The notes under the pieces: model-generated
Database searches by the model: none
The model's input: the letters and a program-made list of their open reading frames with translations, nothing else
What the model was told of the DNA's origin: nothing
In this document: positions 45,228 to 52,019 of the stretch, one piece after another
Numbering within the stretch: the first letter of the stretch is position 1
How the letters are laid out: each line of letters starts with the position of its first letter
Position numbers and translations under genes: made by a program
Assembly: GCA_014380365.1 (NCBI GenBank)
Contig: JACMJZ010000021.1
Location: 57,195-121,194 of the forward strand
DNA length: 64,000 bases
Direction of reading: 5' to 3'
Origin: Pyrinomonadaceae bacterium
GTDB taxonomy: Bacteria > Acidobacteriota > Blastocatellia > Pyrinomonadales > Pyrinomonadaceae

Positions 45228-46817
45228 ATGCCCGCACCATTAGAAGTCTCGGCGAAAATGCGCCGTGTCCGCTCATCAAACACAACGCCTGAGCTTATCT
45301 TTCGGAAGGCTCTTTGGAAGAAGGGTCTCAGGTATGCAATCTGCAAAACAGCCTTACCGGGGAAGCCGGACATTGTAATGTCGTCTCGTCGCATCGCCAT
45401 CTTTATCGATGGTGACCTGTGGCATGGTGGGCAATGGCGGCAACGCGGCAAAGTTGCCTTAGAGGATCAGTTTCGAAAGACGATCGCTAAGAGGTACTGG
45501 GTTGATAAGATTCGTCGCAACACCGCGAGAGATTGTGTGGTTACGAACGCGCTAATGGCGAGGGGCTGGACAGTTCTCAGATTCTGGGAGAGTGATGTAA
45601 AAAACAATCTCGACTTTTGCGTCGAAACGACGTTACGAGTCATTGGGAAAAAGGCAGGCACGTTTTCGCGCTCACTCTTGCCGCAAAGATCGTTTGCGGA
45701 ATTCTTTGCGGGCATTGGGTTAGTCCGGATGGGCTTAGAGAATCAGGGTTGGATCGCTCGATTCGCAAATGAAATCGATGACCAGAAAAAGAATATGTAT
45801 TGCGGGCATTTCGGGCAAACCATCGAACTGGTGGTCAGGGACATTCGTGATGTAACCACCGATCAAATCCCTGCTGTAACGCTCGCGACTGCGTCGTTTC
45901 CCTGTAATGACTTGTCGTTAGCTGGGGGAAGGGCGGGCCTCAATGGCGGATCCTCCTCTGTCTTTTGGGACTTTATGCGCATTCTGAAGGATTCAGGAAA
46001 TCGGCGACCGCCAATTGTCTTACTTGAAAATGTTACCGGTTTCTTGTCATCCAATGGGGGCTTAGATTTTCGAGATGCCCTAGCAGCACTGAGTCGATTG
46101 GGATACTCTGTTGATTCGTTCATTTTAGACGCGGTCGATTTTGTGCCCCACAGTCGAAAGCGTCTTTTCGTTATCGGGGTCCTGGATCGTGTACGCAGTC
46201 CCATCGCCGACCAACCTCGCAATGTGGAATGCGCTGAAAGTACAATTCGACCTAAACGTCTAATCCAGTTTATTAACTCTAACAAGGATATCCGATGGAA
46301 TATTCGCCCTTTACCTGATCCCCCAAGGCGAGAGACAATGCTGTGGGATATTCTCGAAGATCTGCCCCTCAATGCACCAGAATGGTGGAGCAAAAAGCGA
46401 GCTCGTTATCTCTTAAGCCAGATGAGTCCTCGGCATCGCGCGGTGGCAGATAAAATGATCGCCGGTCGGCGCTGGTCATATGGAACTGTTTTTCGGCGCA
46501 TGAGAAAGTACCGCTCGACGGCAGAGCTTAGGATTGACGGGATTGCAGGTTGTTTGCGCACTCCTCGAGGGGGTTCCGCGCGCCAGATACTTTTCAAGGC
46601 TGGCAGGGGCAAATACTATGCGAGGCTTCTTACTCCTGGAGACGCGGCGCAGCTGATGGGTGCTAAGGATTTCAGAATCTCAGTCTCACGCAACCAAGCA
46701 CTCTTTGGTTTCGGTGACGCCGTCTGCGTACCCGTTGTGGAATGGATTGCCACGTACTACTTGAATCCCTTGGTGAATGAACTAATTCGGTCTTCGCCAT
46801 TGGGACCAACTGCCTAA
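45228..46817 (+). CDS. fusion of Vsr-type endonuclease and C5-cytosine DNA methyltransferase
   Basis: Residues 1-150 match very short patch repair (Vsr) nucleases: MRRVRSSNTTPELIFRKAL, LPGKPDIV, AIFIDGDLWHG (catalytic Asp) and ARGWTVLRFWESDV. Residues 153-529 are a C5 methyltransferase: motif I FAGIGLVRMGLE (160-171), motif IV FPCNDLS with nucleophile Cys226, ENV at 267-269 (motif VI), DFVPHSRKRLFVIG (motif VIII) and a late LLTPGDAAQLMG with GDAVCVPV (motifs IX-X). In known systems Vsr repairs T:G mismatches arising from deamination of the methylated cytosine, usually as a separate protein next to dcm. Here both are one chain. The strongest Shine-Dalgarno sits before an overlapping short ORF at 45217. 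Base composition is AT-richer than the NRPS genes. Confidence 0.9.
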   Translation: MPAPLEVSAKMRRVRSSNTTPELIFRKALWKKGLRYAICKTALPGKPDIVMSSRRIAIFIDGDLWHGGQWRQRGKVALEDQFRKTIAKRYWVDKIRRNTARDCVVTNALMARGWTVLRFWESDVKNNLDFCVETTLRVIGKKAGTFSRSLLPQRSFAEFFAGIGLVRMGLENQGWIARFANEIDDQKKNMYCGHFGQTIELVVRDIRDVTTDQIPAVTLATASFPCNDLSLAGGRAGLNGGSSSVFWDFMRILKDSGNRRPPIVLLENVTGFLSSNGGLDFRDALAALSRLGYSVDSFILDAVDFVPHSRKRLFVIGVLDRVRSPIADQPRNVECAESTIRPKRLIQFINSNKDIRWNIRPLPDPPRRETMLWDILEDLPLNAPEWWSKKRARYLLSQMSPRHRAVADKMIAGRRWSYGTVFRRMRKYRSTAELRIDGIAGCLRTPRGGSARQILFKAGRGKYYARLLTPGDAAQLMGAKDFRISVSRNQALFGFGDAVCVPVVEWIATYYLNPLVNELIRSSPLGPTA

Positions 46818-46963
46818 ATCGAGCTTAAGGTGCGATTTCTCGTGCGGAGTCAGATTAGACCGCCACTGCCTCAGCAGGACGATTGAGATTTACTTCACGT
46901 TTCTGCGGCCAGTCCAACAGTACGATCAGAGCTTCACTCGCGAGACCCTGGAGTAACTAATCT

Positions 46964-48025
46964 ATGGACACCATTGACATAACCCGGACACTTTACAAGG
47001 TGAGCGATTTCCTTTCATGGCAAAGGGCGGGCACGTTGGAACTTAGCCCCAATTTTCAAAGACGACCCGTGTGGTCCTCAGGTGCCAAATCCTATCTCAT
47101 TGATACCATAGCGCGTGGCCTGCCCGTGCCAATTGTTTTTGTTCGGGAGCGCACGGATCTGAAGTCACTCGAGCCAAAACGCGAAATCGTCGATGGACAG
47201 CAAAGAATCAGAACAATCCTCTCGTATATTGAGCCATCCAGTTTGAAGGATTACGACCTCCAACGGGACTCTTTTCAGATCAGGGAAAATCTTAACGAAG
47301 ACTTGGCCAACAAATCTTTTCCTCAGCTTCCAGCAGACATTAGAGAGCGAATGCTCAATTATCAATTCAGTGTACACATATTGCCGTCGAGTACAGATGA
47401 TCAATTAGTTCTACAAATATTCGCCCGGATGAACGCAACTGGCGTAAAGCTGAACGGTCAAGAATTGCGGAACGCCCGGTACTTTGGGCTGTTCCGAGCT
47501 TCAATGTACCAGTTGGCTTATGAATACTTGCCCGAGTGGCGAAAGTGGAAAGTTTTTAGCGAAACGAACATCGCTCGGATGCTGGAAGTAGAAGCAACGA
47601 GCGATTTTGCAACTCTCATCCTGTCTGAGAATTTTGGGCTGACTCAGAGGAGTTTGGACGCTGTCTACGCTCAGTTTGACGAAAACTTTCCAAATCAAAG
47701 GGAGTTGGAAAAACGATTCAGGCAAACAATGGATTCCATTGACGAGGTGCTCGGCGAAGAACTTGCCCGTACAGCTTTCAAAAATCGGATGCTGTTTCAC
47801 TCCTTATTTGCTGTCTTTTACGATTTGCTGTTTGGCCTAGGGTCATCTTTGAAGAGAACGAAGGCGGAGAAGCTGCCCGCGGGCCTTTACGATCAACTCT
47901 TGGAGGTGAGTAATCGCTTCGAAAGTAATCGCCTACCGAAAAAACTTGCCGCTGCTCTGAGCGGCAGAACAACTCATGCGAGTACTAGACAATCTATCTT
48001 TCAATTCGTTAAGAGAGCGCTATAG
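46964..48025 (+). CDS. DUF262 protein (ParB/Srx-fold, GmrS-like N-domain)
   Basis: The 353-residue protein has the DUF262 hallmarks: LSPNFQRRPVWSSGAKSYLI, the nucleotide-site motif DGQQR (Asp77 to Arg81) and IFARMNATGVKLNGQELRNA. In GmrSD-type enzymes and BrxU this fold hydrolyses nucleotides to regulate DNA cleavage; no DUF1524 HNH nuclease domain is attached here. A predicted HEPN protein starts 4 bases after its stop, so the two are probably translationally coupled. Upstream lies the Vsr-methyltransferase fusion. The three together suggest a defence or restriction-like module. Confidence 0.85.
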   Translation: MDTIDITRTLYKVSDFLSWQRAGTLELSPNFQRRPVWSSGAKSYLIDTIARGLPVPIVFVRERTDLKSLEPKREIVDGQQRIRTILSYIEPSSLKDYDLQRDSFQIRENLNEDLANKSFPQLPADIRERMLNYQFSVHILPSSTDDQLVLQIFARMNATGVKLNGQELRNARYFGLFRASMYQLAYEYLPEWRKWKVFSETNIARMLEVEATSDFATLILSENFGLTQRSLDAVYAQFDENFPNQRELEKRFRQTMDSIDEVLGEELARTAFKNRMLFHSLFAVFYDLLFGLGSSLKRTKAEKLPAGLYDQLLEVSNRFESNRLPKKLAAALSGRTTHASTRQSIFQFVKRAL

Positions 48026-48028
48026 ACA

Positions 48029-48676
48029 ATGGCAACTCGTCGGACAGGGAAGAAGAAAAACACTCGAGACGCCGACCTCTTGGCAAACGAATTCATTAAA
48101 CGTTTGCAAAGTCTCGAGCGAACACGCGTAAAGGCTGAGGCTTTGTATGTCGAAGGTCATTTCGGTAAAAGGGATGTTGCGCATGTTTACGAAGCAATCT
48201 TTCTGAGCTTAATGACTCGTTTTGAATCCCTACTGGAAGAGTTATTCTTTGCGCTGTTGATGGGGCGAATGACCTCAACAAATCCCAAGATGAGGAGCAA
48301 AATTTCGGCGCGGTCCGAGGTTGTGATTCGAAAGATTCTATTGTCGGGTGACGATTACCTCACTTGGCTCCCGTACAGACGTACCGAAGATCGCGCAGGA
48401 TATTATTTCGCGAGCGGTATTCCTTTTTCATCTCTGGATGACGGCGAAAGATCGTTCTTGAGAGAGTCCCTCTTCATTCGCAATGCAGTCGCTCACAAGA
48501 GCAAGTTCGCATTGAAGCAATTTCACAAGAAAGTCAATGGCGTCTCTCGTCTGCCGCCACGCGAACGGACTCCGGCAGGTTTTTTACGTTCGGAATTTAG
48601 AAACGCACCCGCGCAATGTCGTTACGAGAATCTTGCGGCTAAGCTGGGCGGCATTGCTAATAAACTTTGCCGTTAA
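48029..48676 (+). CDS. HEPN-fold protein (MAE_28990-like), likely RNase effector
   Basis: The 215-residue, largely helical protein has a central helix pair and the HEPN signature Rx4H in FIRNAVAHKSKF (Arg151, His156). The flanking sequence (HVYEAIFLSLMTRFESLLEE, then ESLFIRNAVAH) matches the organisation of MAE_28990/MAE_18760-type HEPN domains. HEPN proteins with this motif are often metal-independent RNases in toxin and defence systems. Genes of this HEPN class are known next to DUF262 genes. The N-terminus is Lys/Arg-rich. The start ATG is 4 bases after the DUF262 stop. Confidence 0.75.
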   Translation: MATRRTGKKKNTRDADLLANEFIKRLQSLERTRVKAEALYVEGHFGKRDVAHVYEAIFLSLMTRFESLLEELFFALLMGRMTSTNPKMRSKISARSEVVIRKILLSGDDYLTWLPYRRTEDRAGYYFASGIPFSSLDDGERSFLRESLFIRNAVAHKSKFALKQFHKKVNGVSRLPPRERTPAGFLRSEFRNAPAQCRYENLAAKLGGIANKLCR

Positions 48677-48817
48677 GGGTTTCGAAGTGTCTGTTGCGCG
48701 AGCGGCAAGGCGAAGCCACAAACCCTCGCTGATAATGAGGAGTGGTCAAGGGCCACGAGAGAGCACTGACACTCGAAAGAGGCACAGGACTATCGCGCCA
48801 TTCCGGCAAATTTTTTG

Positions 48818-48847
48818 TTGACGGGGGAATATTTGGGGGCGTATATT
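48818..48847 (+). promoter_or_regulatory. sigma70-like promoter in direct repeat copy 1
   Basis: TTGACG at 48818-48823 and TATATT at 48842-48847 are 18 bases apart. Both boxes and the spacing are kept exactly in the second copy, while the bases next to them vary. Confidence 0.6.
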
Positions 48848-48854
48848 TCGCGCG

Positions 48855-48975
48855 TTTAGTCGAGCACCTTTCAGCGTTAGTTCTTTAGGTTTCGGCAACG
48901 CGTTTTGTGGGTCTCACACGCGTTGCTAACAACCACTCCCACAGCGCTCGCGAGGAGCGTAGAGGTTGTTCTCAT
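48855..48975 (+). ncRNA. candidate structured leader or small RNA, copy 1
   Basis: Downstream of the promoter lie two stems. Stem 1 (48895-48926) pairs GCAACGCG with CGCGTTGC, with an inner TGTG/CACA. Stem 2 (48928-48970) pairs AACAACC with GGTTGTT and has an inner CGCTC/GAGCG hairpin. Copy 2 keeps both, with an A-T to G-C compensatory change in stem 1. A peptide starting MNYCSHAQRS follows at 48974 but changes frame between the copies, so coding is less likely. Confidence 0.5.
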
Positions 48976-49266
48976 GAATTACTGTTCTCACGCTCAACGC
49001 TCATTTTCTTCATCAATCATCAGCAATCAAATTTCTCTTTGTTCGTCTTTGTTTGTATCGACCTAGTCTTGTGCTGGCGTTGAACGGTGCGTGGTCAAGG
49101 AAGCCTCGGGCATATGGATAAAATAAGGCCCCACCCTGGGTCGGAAATACTTAACAGAAAGATGTAAGGTTTGGTGGGTGAACGCTGCGTGATATCATTC
49201 AACTCTAACAGCGTAGTCGTTTGACTGCTGACTTTCTCCGTAACCCACATTCCCGAGGAGAAGACC

Positions 49267-49941
49267 ATGAATAAAATAAAGACTCCCACGACCACTCGTA
49301 TTTTCCTTATGGTTGGTTTGGCTATGGCCACGTTTGTGGTTCTTGCTACCGTCTATGCTCAAAGTGGTAATACTGTTCAAGGATGTTTCGATAACAAGAC
49401 CGGTGCTTTGAGGAAGGTTAATGCCGCCAGTGATTGCGGTGTGAAGGAAACTCCTATTAGTTGGAGCATTACTGGCCCGCAAGGACTTCAGGGCATTCAA
49501 GGCGTGCCAGGTCCGCAAGGACCTTCAGGCCCTGGAGCCCTAAGAGTGGTTGACAGCCTTAATAAGGAAGTCGGACGTTATGAAAACAGAGCCGCAATAC
49601 TCTATGTTGCTAGCATCAATCGGTGGCTCTCCCTCGTAGTCTCGCAGAATGGTTTTTCTCAGTCAGGACTGTCATTCTATTACCAGTCCACAGACTGTAG
49701 TGGTCCAGCACAACCGGCAGTCGACCATGGAAATGACGTTTCGAACTTAGTAAGCTTCGCTTTCCTGGATAACGACCTGGTTTACTATTCAACGGGTTCT
49801 GCACAATTGTTTAGCTGGAATTCGCAAAAATCGCCAGAAGGTGCTTGCTTTTCAAATGTTAACAGTGGAAATGTAACCCCCTTCGCAACGTTTCCAGTGT
49901 CAGATTTGGGAGTAACCCCACCTTTTCATTTGGCTCAATAG
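49267..49941 (+). CDS. secreted protein with short collagen-like segment
   Basis: The 224-residue product has a signal peptide (MNKIKTPTTTRIFLMVGLAM, then hydrophobic residues to VYAQS). The mature start GNTVQGCFDNKTGALRKV and CGVKETPISWS is a known bacterial module that precedes Gly-X-Y tracts. The tract here is short: GPQGLQGIQGVPGPQGPSGP (about six triplets). The C-terminal 120 residues are of unknown fold. It should be exported and may form surface structures. GAGGAG lies 6 bases before ATG. It stands between two long direct repeats. Confidence 0.8.
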   Translation: MNKIKTPTTTRIFLMVGLAMATFVVLATVYAQSGNTVQGCFDNKTGALRKVNAASDCGVKETPISWSITGPQGLQGIQGVPGPQGPSGPGALRVVDSLNKEVGRYENRAAILYVASINRWLSLVVSQNGFSQSGLSFYYQSTDCSGPAQPAVDHGNDVSNLVSFAFLDNDLVYYSTGSAQLFSWNSQKSPEGACFSNVNSGNVTPFATFPVSDLGVTPPFHLAQ

Positions 49942-49995
49942 AAAGGGTGTGGATGAGTACCTTCGACTATCGAGTTATTTCCGCGGAGTTTTTTG

Positions 49996-50025
49996 TTGAC
50001 GAGAGAATATTTGGGGGCGTATATT
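49996..50025 (+). promoter_or_regulatory. sigma70-like promoter in direct repeat copy 2
   Basis: TTGACG at 49996-50001 and TATATT at 50020-50025 with an 18-base spacer, as in copy 1. Confidence 0.6.
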
Positions 50026-50031
50026 TCGCGC

Positions 50032-50150
50032 GTTTAGTCGGGTAATTTAAGCATCAGTTCTTTTAAGTTCGGCGACGCGTTTTGTGAGGCTCACACGCGT
50101 CGCCAACAACCGCTCCCACAGCGCTCGCAAGAGCGTAGAGGTTGTTCTCA
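50032..50150 (+). ncRNA. candidate structured leader or small RNA, copy 2
   Basis: Stem 1 (50071-50104) pairs GGCGACGCG with CGCGTCGCC and has an inner TGTGAG/CTCACA. Stem 2 (50105-50146) pairs AACAACC with GGTTGTT, with an inner CGCTC-GCAA-GAGCG hairpin closed by a GNRA-type loop. Because no gene follows, an RNA product is more likely than an mRNA leader here. Confidence 0.5.
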
Positions 50151-50251
50151 TGAATTACTGTTCGCACGCTCAACGCTCCTTATTCTTCATCAATCATCAG
50201 CAATCAAATTCTTCCTTGTTCGGTTTCGTTTGTCTCGACTTCGCCATGTGT

Positions 50252-50473
50252 AACGCTGAAAGCGTTGGCTAATTCCAGCCAGGGTTGCTGCAACCCTGGG
50301 TTCAAAGATGCCCAAGAGATTCCTCGCAACTCTGAAGGAGTTGCGACTGCTTAGCGGGTGGTGAACCGGGACGCAACCCTTGCAGGGTTGGGCTACAGTA
50401 AAATCGAGATGTGCTTCGTCCCAGGGTTTCAAAGTCAACCCTGGGCTGGAATTAGCCAACGCTTTCAGCGTTA
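50252..50473. repeat. ACGCTGAAAGCGTTGGCT element, copy 3
   Basis: Ends AACGCTGAAAGCGTTGGCTA and TAGCCAACGCTTTCAGCGTT are exactly complementary. Inside are GGGTTGCTGCAACCC and CGCAACTC/GAGTTGCG-type pairs as in copy 2. Confidence 0.85.
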
Positions 50474-50529
50474 CTAGCTGTATCTCACTGAAAAACGGAG
50501 GTTTACCACGAAGCTCACAAGTTCCGGAA

Positions 50530-50845
50530 GTCGTGAAAACGCCATGGGCGGTCGCGAAAACGCCGTCGGCAGGCGCGAAAACGTCAGCGGCAGTCGCGAA
50601 ATAGGCGTCGGCGAGCGCGAAACTGCCGTCGGCAGTCACGAAACAGGTGTCGGCAATCGCGAAACAGGCGTCGGCAGTCGCGAGATAGGCGTCGGCCGTT
50701 GCGAAACCGCCGTCGGCAGTCACGAAAATGGGATCGGCTGTCGCGAAACGGGGGTCGGCTGGCGCGAAAACGCGAACGGCAATCAGGAAACATGCGTCGG
50801 CAGTCGCGAAAGCGCCATCGCCGACTGTGCGAAAGCGTCTGGCGT
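50530..50845. repeat. tandem array of 21-bp units (GC-rich)
   Basis: Fourteen clear units of exactly 21 bp from 50530 to 50823, then one or two worn units. The common unit is close to GTCGCGAAACAGGCGTCGGC plus A. The GTCGCGAAA and GTCGGCA halves are best kept and the centre varies. Read as protein it would give a seven-residue VGSRETG-type repeat, but without a credible start, signal or domain. The sequence is unrelated to the array at 24042-24470 although the period is the same. Confidence 0.85.
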
Positions 50846-51105
50846 GGGATCGTGGATCGTGGATCGGGGGCGCAAATAGATTTGGCGAAACCAGGAAAGC
50901 GGCAAGGGGTCAGGAAAGCGGCGAAGGGATCAGGAGGCAAGGGGTCAGGAAAGAGCAAGGGGTAACGCTCACTCACTCGGAGCAATAGTCCGAACGTCAG
51001 ATTGGGTTCAACCCGGCAATCACCGCCGGGGATGGGGCCCTACTCACGCACCGTCTAATGCTCCCTATCTCTCAACTTGTTTCTCAAACAGGACTGGAGG
51101 TCGAT

Positions 51106-51798
51106 ATGGATCGTAAACAAACAAATAAGCTGACGATGGTTAAGACGGTGGCAGGGGTTCTCGACCAGAATAATTCGGTGTGGAGCGGGATGGCGCCCTT
51201 CGCCGCCGCGGTGGATCAGTTCAAAAACAAAATCGCGGCGATTGACGCCGCGGCGCAGAAACAGGAGACGTCCTTGCACGGTGCGGCAGGGGACAAAGCC
51301 AACGCGCGTGATGCCCTCGAGGACGTTTTGTTTCTTACCTGCGAAGCGCTCGGCGTGTTGGCTCTCACGACGAGCGATAATGAACTCACGGCGCTTGCGG
51401 ACGTGACGCCGTCCGGCCTCGACAAACTCGACGACGAAGAGTTATCGAATCGCGCCACCACCGTGCTCGCCAGGGCGAATGCGAAGAAGACTGAACTCGC
51501 TGCTTTGCAGGTGACGCAAGCGAACATTGATGAGCTTGATCAGGCGTTGCAAAACTTCCAGGCGGCGAAGGCAAAGCCGCGCACGGCGGTGGTGGAGCGT
51601 TCGGTGCAGACGGAATCACTGTCGAGTCTGCTGCGTGAGGCGGGTAACATTCTGCGCGATCAGATCGATAGGCTGGTGAACTTGTTTAGGCGTTCGAATC
51701 CGGAGTTTGTTGCCGCGTATCGGAGCGCGCGGGTGACTGTGGATCGAGGGGGAAGACACGCTGCGCCGCCGACGCCGGCGAATCCGCCCACGACATAA
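51106..51798 (+). CDS. protein of unknown function, Ala-rich helical
   Basis: A 230-residue soluble, mainly helical protein starting MDRKQTNKLTMVKTVAGVLD. Its central part (DALEDVLFLTCEALGVLAL and ELAALQVTQANIDELDQALQ) looks like paired long helices. The C-terminus is basic, then Pro-rich (APPTPANPPTT). GGAGG 6 bases before the ATG fixes the start. I do not recognise a family with certainty. It stands alone between repeat regions, with no operon partner. Confidence 0.6.
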   Translation: MDRKQTNKLTMVKTVAGVLDQNNSVWSGMAPFAAAVDQFKNKIAAIDAAAQKQETSLHGAAGDKANARDALEDVLFLTCEALGVLALTTSDNELTALADVTPSGLDKLDDEELSNRATTVLARANAKKTELAALQVTQANIDELDQALQNFQAAKAKPRTAVVERSVQTESLSSLLREAGNILRDQIDRLVNLFRRSNPEFVAAYRSARVTVDRGGRHAAPPTPANPPTT

Positions 51799-52013
51799 GT
51801 CCAAAATCCAAAGTCCAAATGAGTCCAAAGTCCAAAGCCGACGCGGAACACGTTCAAGCAGTTCAGAGTACAAGCTTCAGCTTGCTGCTGCGGGAAGACA
51901 ATCTAAAGATTGAACTCTGAACTACTTGAACGAGTTCCGCGTCGACTTTGGACTTTGGACTTTGGAGCTTGGACGTTGGACGTTGGACGTTGGACCTTGG
52001 ACGTTGGACTCCC
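51798..52013. repeat. nested inverted repeats (TCCAAAGTCC outer, TTCAAGCAGTTCAGAGT inner)
   Basis: Outer arms are AAAGTCCAAAT/AAAGTCCAAAG at 51798-51839 and GACTTTGGACTTTGG on to 52013. Within them GACGCGGAACACGTTCAAG pairs with CTTGAACGAGTTCCGCGTC, and the core 51852-51932 is copy 3 of the TTCAAGCAGTTCAGAGT family. One element seems to have been inserted into another. Confidence 0.75.
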
Positions 52014-52019
52014 GCGTTA

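Larger units (their letters stand above)
48788..49067. repeat. ~280-bp direct repeat, copy 1
   Basis: Nearly the same sequence occurs again at 49966-50246, about 1180 bases further on. Shared landmarks in order: GACTATCG, TTTTTTGTTGACG, ATATTTGGGGGCGTATATTT, the hairpin, ACAGCGCTCGC, GAGGTTGTTCTCATGAATTA, TCTTCATCAATCATCAGCAA. The copies flank the collagen-like protein gene. Confidence 0.9.
48677..49266. other. region after HEPN: first long direct repeat and leader of the collagen-like gene
   Basis: No protein gene is seen in these 590 bases. They hold a direct-repeat copy (48788-49067) with a promoter and two hairpins, then about 200 bases leading to the collagen-like gene. Confidence 0.6.
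49966..50246. repeat. ~280-bp direct repeat, copy 2
   Basis: Partner of 48788-49067, with the same landmarks in the same order. No protein gene follows directly; an ACGCTGAAAGCG element starts 5 bases later. Confidence 0.9.
49942..51105. other. long region without a protein gene: repeats only
   Basis: These 1164 bases hold, in order, the second direct repeat (49966-50246), an ACGCTGAAAGCG element (50252-50473), the 21-bp array (50530-50845), and about 250 bases with short GGGGTCAGGAAAG and GCGGCAAGGGGTCAGG repeats (50885-50965). Open frames crossing the array on both strands are artefacts of a unit length divisible by three. Confidence 0.65.

Noticed and set aside
48974..49066. Small peptide MNYCSHAQRS... 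after the first structured leader
   Set aside because: The second repeat copy keeps only about ten residues in frame before an insertion shifts it, which argues against selection on the peptide.
50190..50985. Open frames with seven-residue repeats (VGSRETG or RDCRRLF types) over the 21-bp array
   Set aside because: Both strands are open for the same reason, and part of one frame runs through a palindromic element. No convincing ribosome binding site or export signal.
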